This document shows positions 50,756 through 62,951 of a stretch of DNA of 64,000 bases, in pieces. The DNA comes from Pseudomonas sp. 21 (GTDB lineage Bacteria > Pseudomonadota > Gammaproteobacteria > Pseudomonadales > Pseudomonadaceae). Position 1 is the stretch's first letter. The number at the start of each line of letters is the position of its first letter. The DNA is taken from assembly GCF_000955805.1 (NCBI RefSeq), contig NZ_JYOA01000003.1:702944-766943 (forward strand), in the 5' to 3' direction. A model generated the notes under the pieces. It saw only the letters and a program-made list of their open reading frames with translations. It did not search any database and was not told where the DNA came from. A program made the translations under genes and the position numbers.

Positions 50756-51739
50756 ATGACCGCACAACGCATCGGATTCCTGCTCTGGCCGCACACGCGG
50801 GCGCTGACCCTCGCGCTGGCCGAGGAGGCCCTGCGGGTCGCCCGCCGGCTGCACCCTGAAGCGCTCTACGAACCCGTGTTCATGAGCGCCGAACCGGTGG
50901 CCGAAGCGGACGGCTGGCGCCTGCCGGGGCAGTCCTGGAACGGCGTGCTGGAACAGTGCCAGCGTATCTTCCTGGTCGCTGACGAGATTCCGCAGACGGT
51001 CTCCGCGCCGCTGGGCGCCGTGCTCAAGCAGCTGTCACGCAGTGGCGTGAGCATCGGCGCGCTGTCCGCCGGCATCTACCCGCTGGCGCAGCTCGGCCTG
51101 CTCGACGGCTACCGCGCCGCCGTGCACTGGCGCTGGCACGACGACTTCACCGAGCGTTATCCCAAGGTCATCGCCACCAACCACCTGTTCGAGTGGGATC
51201 GCGATCGCCTCAGCGCCTGCGGCGGCATGGCGGTGCTCGACCTGCTGCTGGCCGTGCTGTCCCGCGACCATGGCGCGGAACTGGCTGGCGCGGTTTCCGA
51301 AGAACTGGTGGTGGAGCGCATCCGCGAAGGCTCCGAACGCCAGCGCATCCCGCTGAAGAACCGCCTCGGCTCCAGCCACCCGAAGCTCACCCAGGCGGTG
51401 CTGCTGATGGAAGCGAACATCGAAGAGCCGCTGACCACCGACGAGATCGCCCAGCATGTGTGCGTCTCGCGCCGCCAGCTGGAGCGCATCTTCAAGCAGT
51501 ACCTGACCCGCGTGCCCAGCCAGTACTACCTGGAACTGCGCCTGAACCGCGCGCGGCAGATGCTCATGCAGACCAGCAAATCGATCATCCAGATCGGCCT
51601 GTCCTGCGGCTTCTCCAGCGGCCCGCACTTCTCCAGCGCCTACCGCAACTTCTTCGGCGTGACCCCGCGCGAAGACCGCAACCAGCGCCGTGGCCAGGGT
51701 GTTGCCGAAGCTGCCCCGGCCTCCACAGAGCGTGGCTGA
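50756..51739 (+). CDS. argR: Arginine-responsive AraC-family regulator ArgR
   Basis: A 327-residue regulator that, in P. aeruginosa, activates aot and aru and represses arginine synthesis when arginine is present. Residues 1 to about 190 form a DJ-1/PfpI-like (GATase1) sensor domain (RIGFLLWPHTRALTLALAEEAL, then GALSAGIYPLAQLGLLDGYRAAVHW). Residues 215-315 are two AraC helix-turn-helix motifs (TTDEIAQHVCVSRRQLERIFKQYL, and SIIQIGLSCGFSSGPHFSSAYRNFFGVTPRE). It is unrelated to E. coli ArgR. It is the last gene of the aot operon, so the ArgR sites before aotJ imply autoregulation. Confidence 0.95.
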   Translation: MTAQRIGFLLWPHTRALTLALAEEALRVARRLHPEALYEPVFMSAEPVAEADGWRLPGQSWNGVLEQCQRIFLVADEIPQTVSAPLGAVLKQLSRSGVSIGALSAGIYPLAQLGLLDGYRAAVHWRWHDDFTERYPKVIATNHLFEWDRDRLSACGGMAVLDLLLAVLSRDHGAELAGAVSEELVVERIREGSERQRIPLKNRLGSSHPKLTQAVLLMEANIEEPLTTDEIAQHVCVSRRQLERIFKQYLTRVPSQYYLELRLNRARQMLMQTSKSIIQIGLSCGFSSGPHFSSAYRNFFGVTPREDRNQRRGQGVAEAAPASTERG

Positions 51740-51915
51740 TCACTGCACGACTGGCGAACGGCTGCGCGTGTTCACGGGGCGAACGTCCTGCGGCACTTGC
51801 TGCCAGCATGAAGTTCGTCGAGCACAGTTTCTCGCATTTTTGCCAGTCGCTCGACGTGGCATCGGCGCCTATGTTTCTAGTGAAAAGCGGTTTACAAGCT
51901 AGGCGCGACCATAGA

Positions 51916-52325
51916 TCAGGCTCTGGCTTTCAACTGTGCTAATCCTTCGCTCGAACGCCGCTGGCAAGCCTGGAGAAAACCGTCGCGCTGCTCGCGACTT
52001 TCCCCGTGCTTGGACGTCTCGGTCGCTAGAAGGCGTGGCAACAGATCCAGGCCAGCTTGCACCTCTGCCGCAGGCAACGCAGGGGGCGCCAGCCAGCGAA
52101 GTAAAGGCTCCACGCGACCGATTTCCAGTTGATTGAGGTCTGGGAAAAATTCGTTAAGGACTTTTGTGCGAATACCGCTGCTGATGGCCTTCAGTGCTTG
52201 ATCGCCGGACTGCTGTTGGCCGTGCAGACGATAACTCAGCAGCACTTGGGGTAGATTGGCAAACTTTCCCCCGTGGCACATGGCATTGACGAAGTAACCA
52301 TAGTCAGCAGCACCTTTTGGGTCGA
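51916..52325 (-). pseudogene. 3' remnant of a family 2 glycosyltransferase
   Basis: About 136 codons on the minus strand resemble only the end of a GT2 glycosyltransferase: GAADYGYFVNAMCHGGKFANLPQVLLSYRLHGQQQS, where relatives have an acidic (E/D)DY..., a G-x-F-A-N-[LI]-P-x-V-L-L-x-Y-R-x-H stretch and a helical tail. The GT-A nucleotide-binding half is missing. Upstream of about 52325 the frame stays open to 52605 but encodes low-similarity, Arg/Pro-rich sequence, so a rearrangement probably joined unrelated DNA. The area is visibly less GC-rich than its neighbours. 51740-51915 and 52326-52597 contain nothing else I recognise. Confidence 0.6.
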
Positions 52326-52597
52326 GACTTGGCTTGGAGAACGGTCTTTTTCCGTAGTTTAGAGGGCGGAGGCATTGAAGGCGGTCGAGGGAGAGTCGGC
52401 GCTTTTGCGGTGATGCTGGCGGTCGCCGTTTCGAGAGCGGTACTCGGCATCCCTCGTATTCACCCTTCGCCGTCATCTTCTCGCAATCACCTAGGTGCGT
52501 TTCCATCCCCAAAACAGAAGGGTCTGTCATCAAGCACGGTGATTGACGCAAGTTTCCTCGTCTAACCTGCGACGCCGCTGAGACGTCGAGGTTCGCC

Positions 52598-53779
52598 GTG
52601 AGCAATGACCTGGTGCCTTCCCGGAGCGCCTCATCCTCTTTCGATTACCTGCTGATACTGCGCGGCATCTGCGCGATGGCGGTAGTCTTTCGCCACTACC
52701 CCTTCGAGCTTGCCTCCGTGCCTGGGTTGGGTGGCGTCGAGTGGCTATTGCGGCCATTCGGATATATTCCGGTGCTGCTGTTTTTCTGCCTGAGCGGCTT
52801 CTTGATTACCCAGGGTTTCGTGCTCCGTCGCTACGACGTCGGCTCACCCGTCGAGGTAATGCATTACTACCGCAGTCGGGCGCTGCGGATGCTCCCGTTG
52901 TATTACCTGTCGATCGTGCTCTGTGTGGCCATCTATTGGCCAGGGCCGCGAGAGCGCCTCTGGGATGTGGCCAGGCTGTTCTGGTTCACGGGTGCCTACA
53001 AGCAGACGGACGTCGTCTTCAACCATGTGTACTGGACGCTCCCCATTGAAATGGCATTCTTCCTTCTGGCGCCTTGGCTCTTCCTTGTGCTCGACGCTGC
53101 GTACCGTCGGCTGACCCCGCTGGGCGCGTGGCTTCTCGTCATGGTTGGCTATGCAGCATTCAGTCTCGGATCGTTTGCCGGTTATCCCGAGCAGAACGGC
53201 GTCGTGATGAGTCGGGCTGACTGGAACAGGCTCGCCCACCAGGACCTTCTTTATAACTTTGAAGTCTTTCTACTGGGTGCGCTGACGGCCATGCAGCTGC
53301 ACCACGGTAAGCCACTGGCAAGTGGCTGGCGTCCTGCATTGAAGCTGGTTCTGGTCCTGGGGCTGATGGCGGTGCTGGCACGTACAGGCTTGGTGGGCGA
53401 TCGGTTGTTTGAGCAGGGCCGGGTCGATGGATTCACGCTCTACCTGTTGCTGCCCTTGCTGGGAATCTGGTTTCTCGGCTTCGCTCTTTTGTATGCTCGG
53501 CCACAGCTACGCGCCGTTGCATGGCCTGGCAAAGCTATACGCCGGGTATTCGAGACGATTGGCCATTGGTCCTACGGCATCTACCTGTTGCACATGCCGG
53601 TGCTCTTTCTGCTCGAGCGAACTGGGTTGTTTGATTCGAGCGCAAGGGTGCTGAGCTTCGTGGCCCTTTCGGGGGTGCTCATGGGGGCTGCACTGACGTA
53701 CCGCTTTATTGAGCGGCCACTGCTTAAGTTCCGCGCACCGCCGCGGTGCCTTGGCGAAGCGACGGCACTGCCTGGTTAA
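52598..53779 (+). CDS. Acyltransferase-3 family membrane protein (OafA/NodX-like)
   Basis: A 393-residue inner-membrane acyltransferase with about ten helices, likely adding acetyl or another acyl group to a surface glycan. Family motifs: YLLILRGICAMAVVFRHY (R-G near the start and the catalytic His), PVLLFFCLSGFLITQGFVLRR, YYRSRALRMLPLYYLSI (R-x-R-x-x-P), and WTLPIEMAFFLLAPWLF (S/T-x-x-x-E). It starts with GTG at 52598, 6 nt after GAGG. It lies between argR and aruC with a glycosyltransferase remnant, a pair typical of mobile O-antigen modification cargo, and has weaker GC bias than the arginine genes. Confidence 0.85.
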   Translation: MSNDLVPSRSASSSFDYLLILRGICAMAVVFRHYPFELASVPGLGGVEWLLRPFGYIPVLLFFCLSGFLITQGFVLRRYDVGSPVEVMHYYRSRALRMLPLYYLSIVLCVAIYWPGPRERLWDVARLFWFTGAYKQTDVVFNHVYWTLPIEMAFFLLAPWLFLVLDAAYRRLTPLGAWLLVMVGYAAFSLGSFAGYPEQNGVVMSRADWNRLAHQDLLYNFEVFLLGALTAMQLHHGKPLASGWRPALKLVLVLGLMAVLARTGLVGDRLFEQGRVDGFTLYLLLPLLGIWFLGFALLYARPQLRAVAWPGKAIRRVFETIGHWSYGIYLLHMPVLFLLERTGLFDSSARVLSFVALSGVLMGAALTYRFIERPLLKFRAPPRCLGEATALPG

Positions 53780-53828
53780 GTTGCACCAAGCCCCGTTGCC
53801 TCGCTCGCCTCGATATTGGGCCGGTGCA

Positions 53829-53867
53829 GAATTCCTCCGCGCTTACTTCAGCGCCAGGGAGGAATTC
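53829..53867. other. 10-bp inverted repeat downstream of the acyltransferase gene
   Basis: GAATTCCTCC (53829-53838) and GGAGGAATTC (53858-53867) with a 19-nt loop. It lies 50 nt past the acyltransferase stop, with no T run. It may end that transcript or be a protein-binding site. The rest of 53780-53985 shows no gene. Confidence 0.45.
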
Positions 53868-53988
53868 GACCGCCACCTGCCGGCCTCGCCTTATTCCTTT
53901 CCCCGCGGTGCGCCGAGCGAACAAATTCCACGCGCGTTGGTACCCGCAGCAGTTCGCAGGCCTTACACTGCGCCTTCCCGACGCTTTC

Positions 53989-54082
53989 TGTCGCATTTCC
54001 GTAAGCCTCGGCAATTCGCGGGTTGGCGCTATAACAAGTTGTCGCATGGCGGCAATGACGGCCCGCAGTTCGTCCCTACAAT
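53989..54082 (+). promoter_or_regulatory. aruC promoter with two ArgR half-sites
   Basis: Two exact TGTCGC-N8-AA sites, 53989-54004 and 54040-54055. The second ends in the AA of a -35 element AATGAC (54054-54059), 17 bp from a -10 TACAAT (54077-54082). From half-site to -10 the spacing is 37 bp, the same as at aotJ. A start near 54089 leaves a leader of about 35 nt. This fits ArgR activation of the aru operon. Confidence 0.75.
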
Positions 54083-54096
54083 CCATTCATCGATAG

Positions 54097-55344
<1,248 letters not shown>

Positions 55345-55496
55345 TCCCCCGGCTACGCTGAGTCGGCGGGGCCCGCGCCTCGCCGTTTAGCCGGCCGGAT
55401 CGTCCCGGCTGGTGCTTTCGAATGCCCTGATGAGTGCGGCACGGGTCGTGTCGCGCCTGCCAATCATGAATTTTGTCTGGTTAGAGGAGTGACGCC

Positions 55497-56513
55497 ATGC
55501 TGGTGATGCGCCCCGCCCAAGTGGCCGACCTGCAGCAAGTGCAGCGTCTCGCCGCGGACAGCCCGGTCGGCGTCACGTCGCTGCCGGATGACGCGGAACG
55601 CCTGCGCGAGAAGATCCTTGCCTCGGAGGCCTCGTTTGCCGCCGAAGTGAGCTTCAACGGTGAAGAGAGCTATTTCTTCGTGCTGGAAGACACCGACACC
55701 GGCCGCCTGGTCGGCTGCTCGGCCATCGTCGCCTCGGCCGGTTTCTCCGAGCCGTTCTACAGCTTCCGCAACGAGACCTTCGTGCACGCTTCGCGCGAGC
55801 TGAAGATCCACAACAAGATCCACGTCCTCTCGCTGTGCCACGACCTCACCGGCAACAGCCTGCTGACCAGCTTCTACGTCGAGCGCGACCTGGTGAACAC
55901 GCCGATCGCCGAGCTCAACTCCCGTGGCCGCCTGCTGTTCATGGCCAGCCATCCGGAGCGTTTCGCCGATGCGGTGGTGGTGGAGATCGTCGGCTACAGC
56001 GACGATCAGGGCCAGTCACCGTTCTGGAACGCCATCGGGCGCAACTTCTTCGACCTCGACTACACCGAGGCCGAAAAGCTGTCCGGCCTGAAAAGCCGCA
56101 CCTTCCTCGCCGAGCTGATGCCGCACTACCCGATCTATGTGCCGCTTCTGCCGGACGAGGCGCAGGAGGCGATGGGGCAGGTGCATCCACGTGCGCAGAT
56201 CACGTTCGACATCCTGATGCGCGATGGCTTCGAGTCCGAGAACTACGTGGATATCTTCGATGGCGGCCCGGCACTGCATGCGCGCACCTCGAACATCCGC
56301 TCCATTGCCCAGAGCCGCCAGGTGCCGGTGCGCATTGGCGCATCGGGGCATGGGAGCCGCAGCTACCTGGTCACCAACGGCCAGCTGCAGGATTTCCGCG
56401 CCATTGTCGCCGAACTCGACTGGGTACCGGGCAAGCCCGTCACCCTGAACCAGGAAACCGCCGAAGCCCTGGGCATCGGCGAGGGCGCCAGCGTGCGCCT
56501 GGTTGCGATCTGA
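55497..56513 (+). CDS. aruF: Arginine N-succinyltransferase, alpha subunit AruF
   Basis: 338-residue subunit of the enzyme that succinylates arginine (and ornithine), the entry step of the pathway. The GNAT-like AstA fold shows in MLVMRPAQVADLQQVQRLAADSPVGVTSLP, then LVGCSAIVASAGFSEPFYSFR, LCHDLTGNSLLTSFYVER and GQSPFWNAIGRNFFDLDYTEAEKLSG. It is paralogous to AruG immediately downstream; together they form a heteromer in Pseudomonas, unlike the single AstA of enterobacteria. GAGGAG lies 7 nt before the ATG. Confidence 0.95.
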   Translation: MLVMRPAQVADLQQVQRLAADSPVGVTSLPDDAERLREKILASEASFAAEVSFNGEESYFFVLEDTDTGRLVGCSAIVASAGFSEPFYSFRNETFVHASRELKIHNKIHVLSLCHDLTGNSLLTSFYVERDLVNTPIAELNSRGRLLFMASHPERFADAVVVEIVGYSDDQGQSPFWNAIGRNFFDLDYTEAEKLSGLKSRTFLAELMPHYPIYVPLLPDEAQEAMGQVHPRAQITFDILMRDGFESENYVDIFDGGPALHARTSNIRSIAQSRQVPVRIGASGHGSRSYLVTNGQLQDFRAIVAELDWVPGKPVTLNQETAEALGIGEGASVRLVAI

Positions 56514-56524
56514 GGGGAGAGAGC

Positions 56525-59035
<2,511 letters not shown>

Positions 59036-59036
<1 letters not shown>

Positions 59037-60382
59037 TGACCGCCTATGAAATGAACTTTGACGGCCTGGTCGGACCGACGCACAACTACGGCGGCCTGTC
59101 CTACGGCAACGTGGCCTCGCAGAGCAACAGCCAGGCCGCATCCAACCCGCGCGAAGCGGCGAAGCAGGGCCTGTCGAAGATGAAGGCGCTGATGGAGATG
59201 GGCTTCAAGCAGGGTGTGTTCGCCCCGCAGGAGCGTCCGGCGGTTGCCTCGCTGCGCGCCCTGGGTTTCTCCGGCACCGACGCCGAAGTGATCGCCAGGG
59301 CGGCGAAAGAATCCATGCCGCTGCTCGCCGCCGTCAGTTCGGCGTCCTGCATGTGGACCGCCAACGCCGCCACCGTCAGCCCCGGTGCCGATACGGCCGA
59401 TGGCCGCGTGCACTTCACCGCCGCCAACCTGAACTGCAAGTTCCACCGCTCCATCGAACATCCGCAGACCAGCCGCATCCTCGCGGCGATGTTCAACGAC
59501 GAGAAACACTTCGCCCACCACGCCGCTCTGCCGGCAGTCGCCCAGTTCGGCGATGAAGGCGCGGCCAACCACACGCGCTTCTGCAAGTCCTACGGCGAAG
59601 CCGGCGTCGAGTTCTTCGTGTTCGGTCGCAGCGCCTTCGACAGCCGCTTCCCGGCGCCGCAGCGCTACCCGGCGCGGCAGACCCTGGAAGCCTGCCAGGC
59701 GGTCGCCCGCCTGCACGGCCTGAGCGATGACGGCGTGGTCTACGCCCAGCAGAACCCGGCGGTGATCGACCAGGGCGTGTTCCACAACGACGTCATCGCG
59801 GTCGGCAACGGCGAAGTGCTGTTCCACCACGAAGACGCCTTCCTCGACACCGAGCGTGTACTCGCCGAACTGCACGACAAGCTGGGCCGCCGTGGCGGTC
59901 GCTTCCGCGCCGTGTGCGTGCCGCGCGACCAGGTCACCGTCGAGGATGCGGTGAAGTCCTACCTGTTCAACAGTCAGTTGCTCACCCGTGCCGACGGCAA
60001 CATGCTGCTAATCGTCCCGGAGGAGTGCCGCAAGAACGAGCGCGTCTGGAACTACCTTTCGCGCCTGACTGCCGAGGACGGCCCGATCCGCGAGGTGAAG
60101 GTGTTCGATCTCAAGCAGAGCATGCAGAACGGCGGCGGCCCCGCCTGCCTGCGCCTGCGCGTGGCGCTCAGCGACGCCGAGCTGGCGGCGGTCAACCCGG
60201 GGGTGATCATGACCCCGACCCTGCACGACACCCTGGTCACCTGGGTCGACAAGCACTACCGCGATCGCCTGGCCGAAACCGACCTGGCCGATCCGCAACT
60301 GCTGGTCGAGTGCCGGACGGCGTTGGATGAATTGAGCCAGATCCTTAAACTGGGCTCGGTTTATCCCTTCCAGCAGAACTGA
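59036..60382 (+). CDS. aruB: N-succinylarginine dihydrolase AruB
   Basis: 448-residue enzyme that hydrolyses succinylarginine to succinylornithine, ammonia and carbon dioxide, the second pathway step. It belongs to the guanidino-modifying (pentein) superfamily. [23 protein letters not shown] is the N-terminal signature; [31 protein letters not shown] and [22 protein letters not shown] carry the active-site Glu/His residues, and [14 protein letters not shown] near the end holds the catalytic Cys. The ATG at 59036 overlaps the aruD stop by one base. Confidence 0.96.
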
Positions 60383-60391
60383 GTGAACGAC

Positions 60392-60673
60392 ATGACCGAA
60401 AGCCTCCCGCTGATTCTCGAAGACAACAAGGGCGAGCGCCGCGAAACCCACACCGCACGCCTGGCCATCCGCCTGGAAGGGCGCGAGCTGTGGCTGGAAG
60501 CCGACGGCAAGGGCGGCCTGGTGATCTACGCCGACTCCCATGAGGACGCCGCCGAGATCCCGCTGCTGGTGGTGCGCCCGCAGGCGGTGAACCAGTTGGG
60601 CCTGAGCCTTGAACTGGAAGCCGCCGAAGTCCACGAACATGGTCCAGACTGTGGATGTGACCATCACCACTGA
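60392..60673 (+). CDS. Small unknown protein in the aru operon with His/Cys tail
   Basis: A 93-residue cytoplasmic protein of unknown function between aruB and aruE. The body is a single small alpha/beta-looking domain ([40 protein letters not shown]). The end, [12 protein letters not shown], has five His/Cys pairs' worth of ligands in eleven residues (one His, two Cys, three His, with Asp and Glu between), which suggests metal binding. The ATG at 60392 lies after GAGTGA; a GTG at 60383, right after the aruB stop, would add three residues. As I recall, PAO1 has a small unknown gene (PA0900) at the same place, so it is conserved with the pathway. Confidence 0.7.
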   Translation: MTESLPLILEDNKGERRETHTARLAIRLEGRELWLEADGKGGLVIYADSHEDAAEIPLLVVRPQAVNQLGLSLELEAAEVHEHGPDCGCDHHH

Positions 60674-60682
60674 TCGCGGAGT

Positions 60683-60703
60683 CCGCGGCCGCTCCGGCCG
60701 CGG
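60683..60703 (+). other. GC hairpin before aruE
   Basis: A 9-bp perfect stem CCGCGGCCG (60683-60691) with CGGCCGCGG (60695-60703), 10 nt after the small gene and 20 nt before the aruE start. No T run. It may slow decay or modulate expression of aruE relative to the genes upstream. Confidence 0.45.
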
Positions 60704-60723
60704 GGAATGATGGAGGCGTCCGC

Positions 60724-61716
60724 ATGCTAGCTCTGGGCAAACTGCTCGAACTGACCCTCGCCGGCCGTGAGCCGACGGAAAAGATTCAGCTCACCGCCGA
60801 CGGCACCCGTCTGCACTGGCTGGCTGAAGGCGCCCTCGAAGTCACTCCGCCGGTGGCCCGCGACAATGGCCGCGACCTGTTGCTCTCGGCAGGTATCCAC
60901 GGCAACGAGACGGCCCCCATCGAACTGCTCGACCGACTGGTGCACCGCATCGCCCGTGGCGAGCTGAAGCCGGCGTCGCGGGTGCTGTTCCTGCTCGGCA
61001 ACCCCGAGGCCATGCGTCGTGGCGAGCGTTACCTGGAGCAGGACATCAACCGCCTGTTCTGCGGTCGCCACGAGGAGGGCAGCGGCAACGAGGCCCTGCG
61101 CGCGTCAGAGCTGGAACGCCTGGCTGCCGCGTTCTTTGCCCGTGAGGGCCGGCCGCGCCTGCACTACGACCTGCACACGGCCATCCGTGGTTCGAAGATC
61201 GAGCAGTTCGCGCTCTACCCCTGGGCCAGCGGCCGCGAGCACTCTCGCGACGAGCTGGCGCGCCTGCGCAGCGCCGGCATCGATGCGGTGCTGCTGCAAA
61301 GCAAACCGGGCATCACGTTCAGCGCCTACACCTACAGCCAGCTCGGCGCCGAGGCATTCACCCTGGAGCTGGGCAAGGCCCGCCCGTTCGGGCAGAACCA
61401 GGCAGTGAACCTGGATCGCCTCGAAACCATGCTGCAGGGTGTGATCAGCGGCCAGGAAGCGGGCGGCGCGCAGATCGACGGCCTGCAGTTGTTCGCCGTT
61501 TCCCGCGAAGTGATCAAGCACAGCGACCACTTCCGTCTGCACCTGGACGACGCGGTGGACAACTTCACCGAACTGGACCACGGCTTCCTGCTCGCCGAGG
61601 ACATCGGCGGCACCCGCTGGATCGTGGAAGAGCAGGGTGCGCGGATCATCTTCCCCAACCCACGGGTAAAGAACGGCCTGCGCGCCGGCATCCTCGTGGT
61701 GCCCACCGAACTCTGA
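60724..61716 (+). CDS. aruE: Succinylglutamate desuccinylase AruE
   Basis: 330-residue zinc enzyme cleaving succinylglutamate into succinate and glutamate, the last step of the pathway. Zinc ligands are in [19 protein letters not shown] (HxxE) and [22 protein letters not shown] (His), and the catalytic Glu is in [15 protein letters not shown]. The C-terminal domain matches the AstE/aspartoacylase family. GGAGG lies 8 nt before the ATG. It ends the aru operon; a REP pair follows directly. Confidence 0.95.
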   Translation: MLALGKLLELTLAGREPTEKIQLTADGTRLHWLAEGALEVTPPVARDNGRDLLLSAGIHGNETAPIELLDRLVHRIARGELKPASRVLFLLGNPEAMRRGERYLEQDINRLFCGRHEEGSGNEALRASELERLAAAFFAREGRPRLHYDLHTAIRGSKIEQFALYPWASGREHSRDELARLRSAGIDAVLLQSKPGITFSAYTYSQLGAEAFTLELGKARPFGQNQAVNLDRLETMLQGVISGQEAGGAQIDGLQLFAVSREVIKHSDHFRLHLDDAVDNFTELDHGFLLAEDIGGTRWIVEEQGARIIFPNPRVKNGLRAGILVVPTEL

Positions 61717-61721
61717 ACTTT

Positions 61722-61815
61722 TGTAGGAGCGAGCTTGCTCGCGAATCGCCCGACGCTGAAGTCGCCGGAAAGATGCGTTCGCGAGCAAGGGCTGGGCGCC
61801 CCCCTCGATCCTACA
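61722..61815. repeat. REP pair with one expanded arm
   Basis: The left unit, 61722-61745, is canonical. The right unit starts normally (TTCGCGAGCAAG, 61778-61789) and ends normally (CTACA, 61811-61815), but its centre is replaced by a GC-rich 21-nt palindrome-like stretch where other copies have about 7 nt. It lies 5 nt after the aruE stop and may close the operon transcript. Confidence 0.8.
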
Positions 61816-61827
61816 GTCTTCTCACCC

Positions 61828-61856
61828 TTGTTCCGTCATTGGCGAGCGCTTAGCAT
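61828..61856 (+). promoter_or_regulatory. Candidate ltaA promoter
   Basis: TTGTTC (61828-61833) and TAGCAT (61851-61856) with 17-bp spacing, 35 nt before the ltaA start. It is the only reasonable hexamer pair between the REP element and the gene. Confidence 0.4.
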
Positions 61857-61891
61857 CGGTCCTTTCCGCCTGATGCCCGAGGAGCCTTGCC

Positions 61892-62896
61892 ATGTCCATC
61901 ATCGACCTTCGCAGCGACACCGTGACCCTGCCCACCGCCGGCATGCGCGAGGCGATGGCGCGGGCCGAGCTGGGCGATGACGTCTACGGCGAAGACCCGA
62001 CGGTGAATCGCCTGGAAGCGACCCTGGCCGAGCGTCTGGGATTCGCTGCCGCGCTGTTCGTGCCCACCGGCACCATGAGCAACCTGCTCGGCCTGATGGC
62101 CCATTGCGGCCGTGGCGACGAGTACATCGTCGGCCAGCAGGCGCACACCTATAAATATGAAGGCGGCGGCGCCGCGGTACTGGGCTCCATTCAGCCGCAG
62201 CCCATCGAGGGCGAAGCCGACGGTTCGCTGGACCTGGCCAAGGTCGAGGCGGCGATCAAGCAGGACGATTTCCACTTCGCCCGCACCCGCCTGCTGGCGC
62301 TGGAAAACACCATGCAGGGCAAGGTACTGCCGCTGACCTACCTGGCGGCTGCGCGGGAAATGACCCGCCGCCGCGGCCTGGCGCTGCACCTGGACGGTGC
62401 GCGCCTGTACAACGCGGCGGTGAAGCTGGGCGTGGACGCCCGCGAGATCACCCGCCATTTCGACTCGGTCTCGGTGTGCCTGTCCAAGGGGCTTGGTGCG
62501 CCGGTGGGATCGGTGCTCTGCGGCGATGCCGAACTGATCGGCCGCGCCCGACGCCTGCGCAAGATGGTCGGCGGCGGCATGCGCCAGGCCGGTGGCCTCG
62601 CGGCAGCGGCGCTGTATGCGCTGGACCATCAGGTCGAGCGTCTGGCCGAGGACCACGCCAACGCTGAAGCGCTAGGCCGTGGCCTGGCCGAACTGGGCTA
62701 CGCCATCGAGCCGGTGCAGACCAACATGGTCTACGTCGGCATTGGCGAGCAGGCCGGCGCACTGGGTGAACACCTGGCCGACCATGGCATTCGTGTCAGC
62801 CCGGCAGCGCGCCTGCGCCTGGTCAGCCACCTCGATGTGAAAAGCGCCGATATCCCGCGTATTGTCGAAGCTTTTGCCGCCTTTCGTCGTTCCTGA
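61892..62896 (+). CDS. ltaA: Low-specificity L-threonine aldolase
   Basis: PLP enzyme, 334 residues, splitting L-threonine or L-allo-threonine into glycine and acetaldehyde. Motifs: IIDLRSDTVTLPTAGMREAMARAELGDDVYGEDPTVNRLE at the start, FVPTGTMSNLLGLMAHC, HLDGARLYNAAVKLG (cofactor Asp), and the PLP lysine in VSVCLSKGLGAPVGSVLCG. GAGGAG lies 8 nt before the ATG. It stands alone between the aru operon and alaS. As I recall, the same gene (PA0902) is next to alaS in P. aeruginosa. Confidence 0.94.
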   Translation: MSIIDLRSDTVTLPTAGMREAMARAELGDDVYGEDPTVNRLEATLAERLGFAAALFVPTGTMSNLLGLMAHCGRGDEYIVGQQAHTYKYEGGGAAVLGSIQPQPIEGEADGSLDLAKVEAAIKQDDFHFARTRLLALENTMQGKVLPLTYLAAAREMTRRRGLALHLDGARLYNAAVKLGVDAREITRHFDSVSVCLSKGLGAPVGSVLCGDAELIGRARRLRKMVGGGMRQAGGLAAAALYALDHQVERLAEDHANAEALGRGLAELGYAIEPVQTNMVYVGIGEQAGALGEHLADHGIRVSPAARLRLVSHLDVKSADIPRIVEAFAAFRRS

Positions 62897-62905
62897 CAGA
62901 AATTA

Positions 62906-62934
62906 TTGCGCGATAGGGGTTAACTATCGCGCAA
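62906..62934. other. Perfect 11-bp inverted repeat between ltaA and alaS
   Basis: TTGCGCGATAG (62906-62916) and CTATCGCGCAA (62924-62934) with a 7-nt loop, 9 nt after the ltaA stop. No T run follows on the plus strand. It is either a weak ltaA terminator or an operator just upstream of the alaS promoter. Confidence 0.5.
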
Positions 62935-62951
62935 AGACACTACAACCTTGA

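Noticed and set aside
52326-52605. Upstream part of the minus-strand frame containing the glycosyltransferase remnant
   Set aside because: The first 90 or so codons do not resemble the family and are Arg/Pro-rich; treated as unrelated joined DNA.
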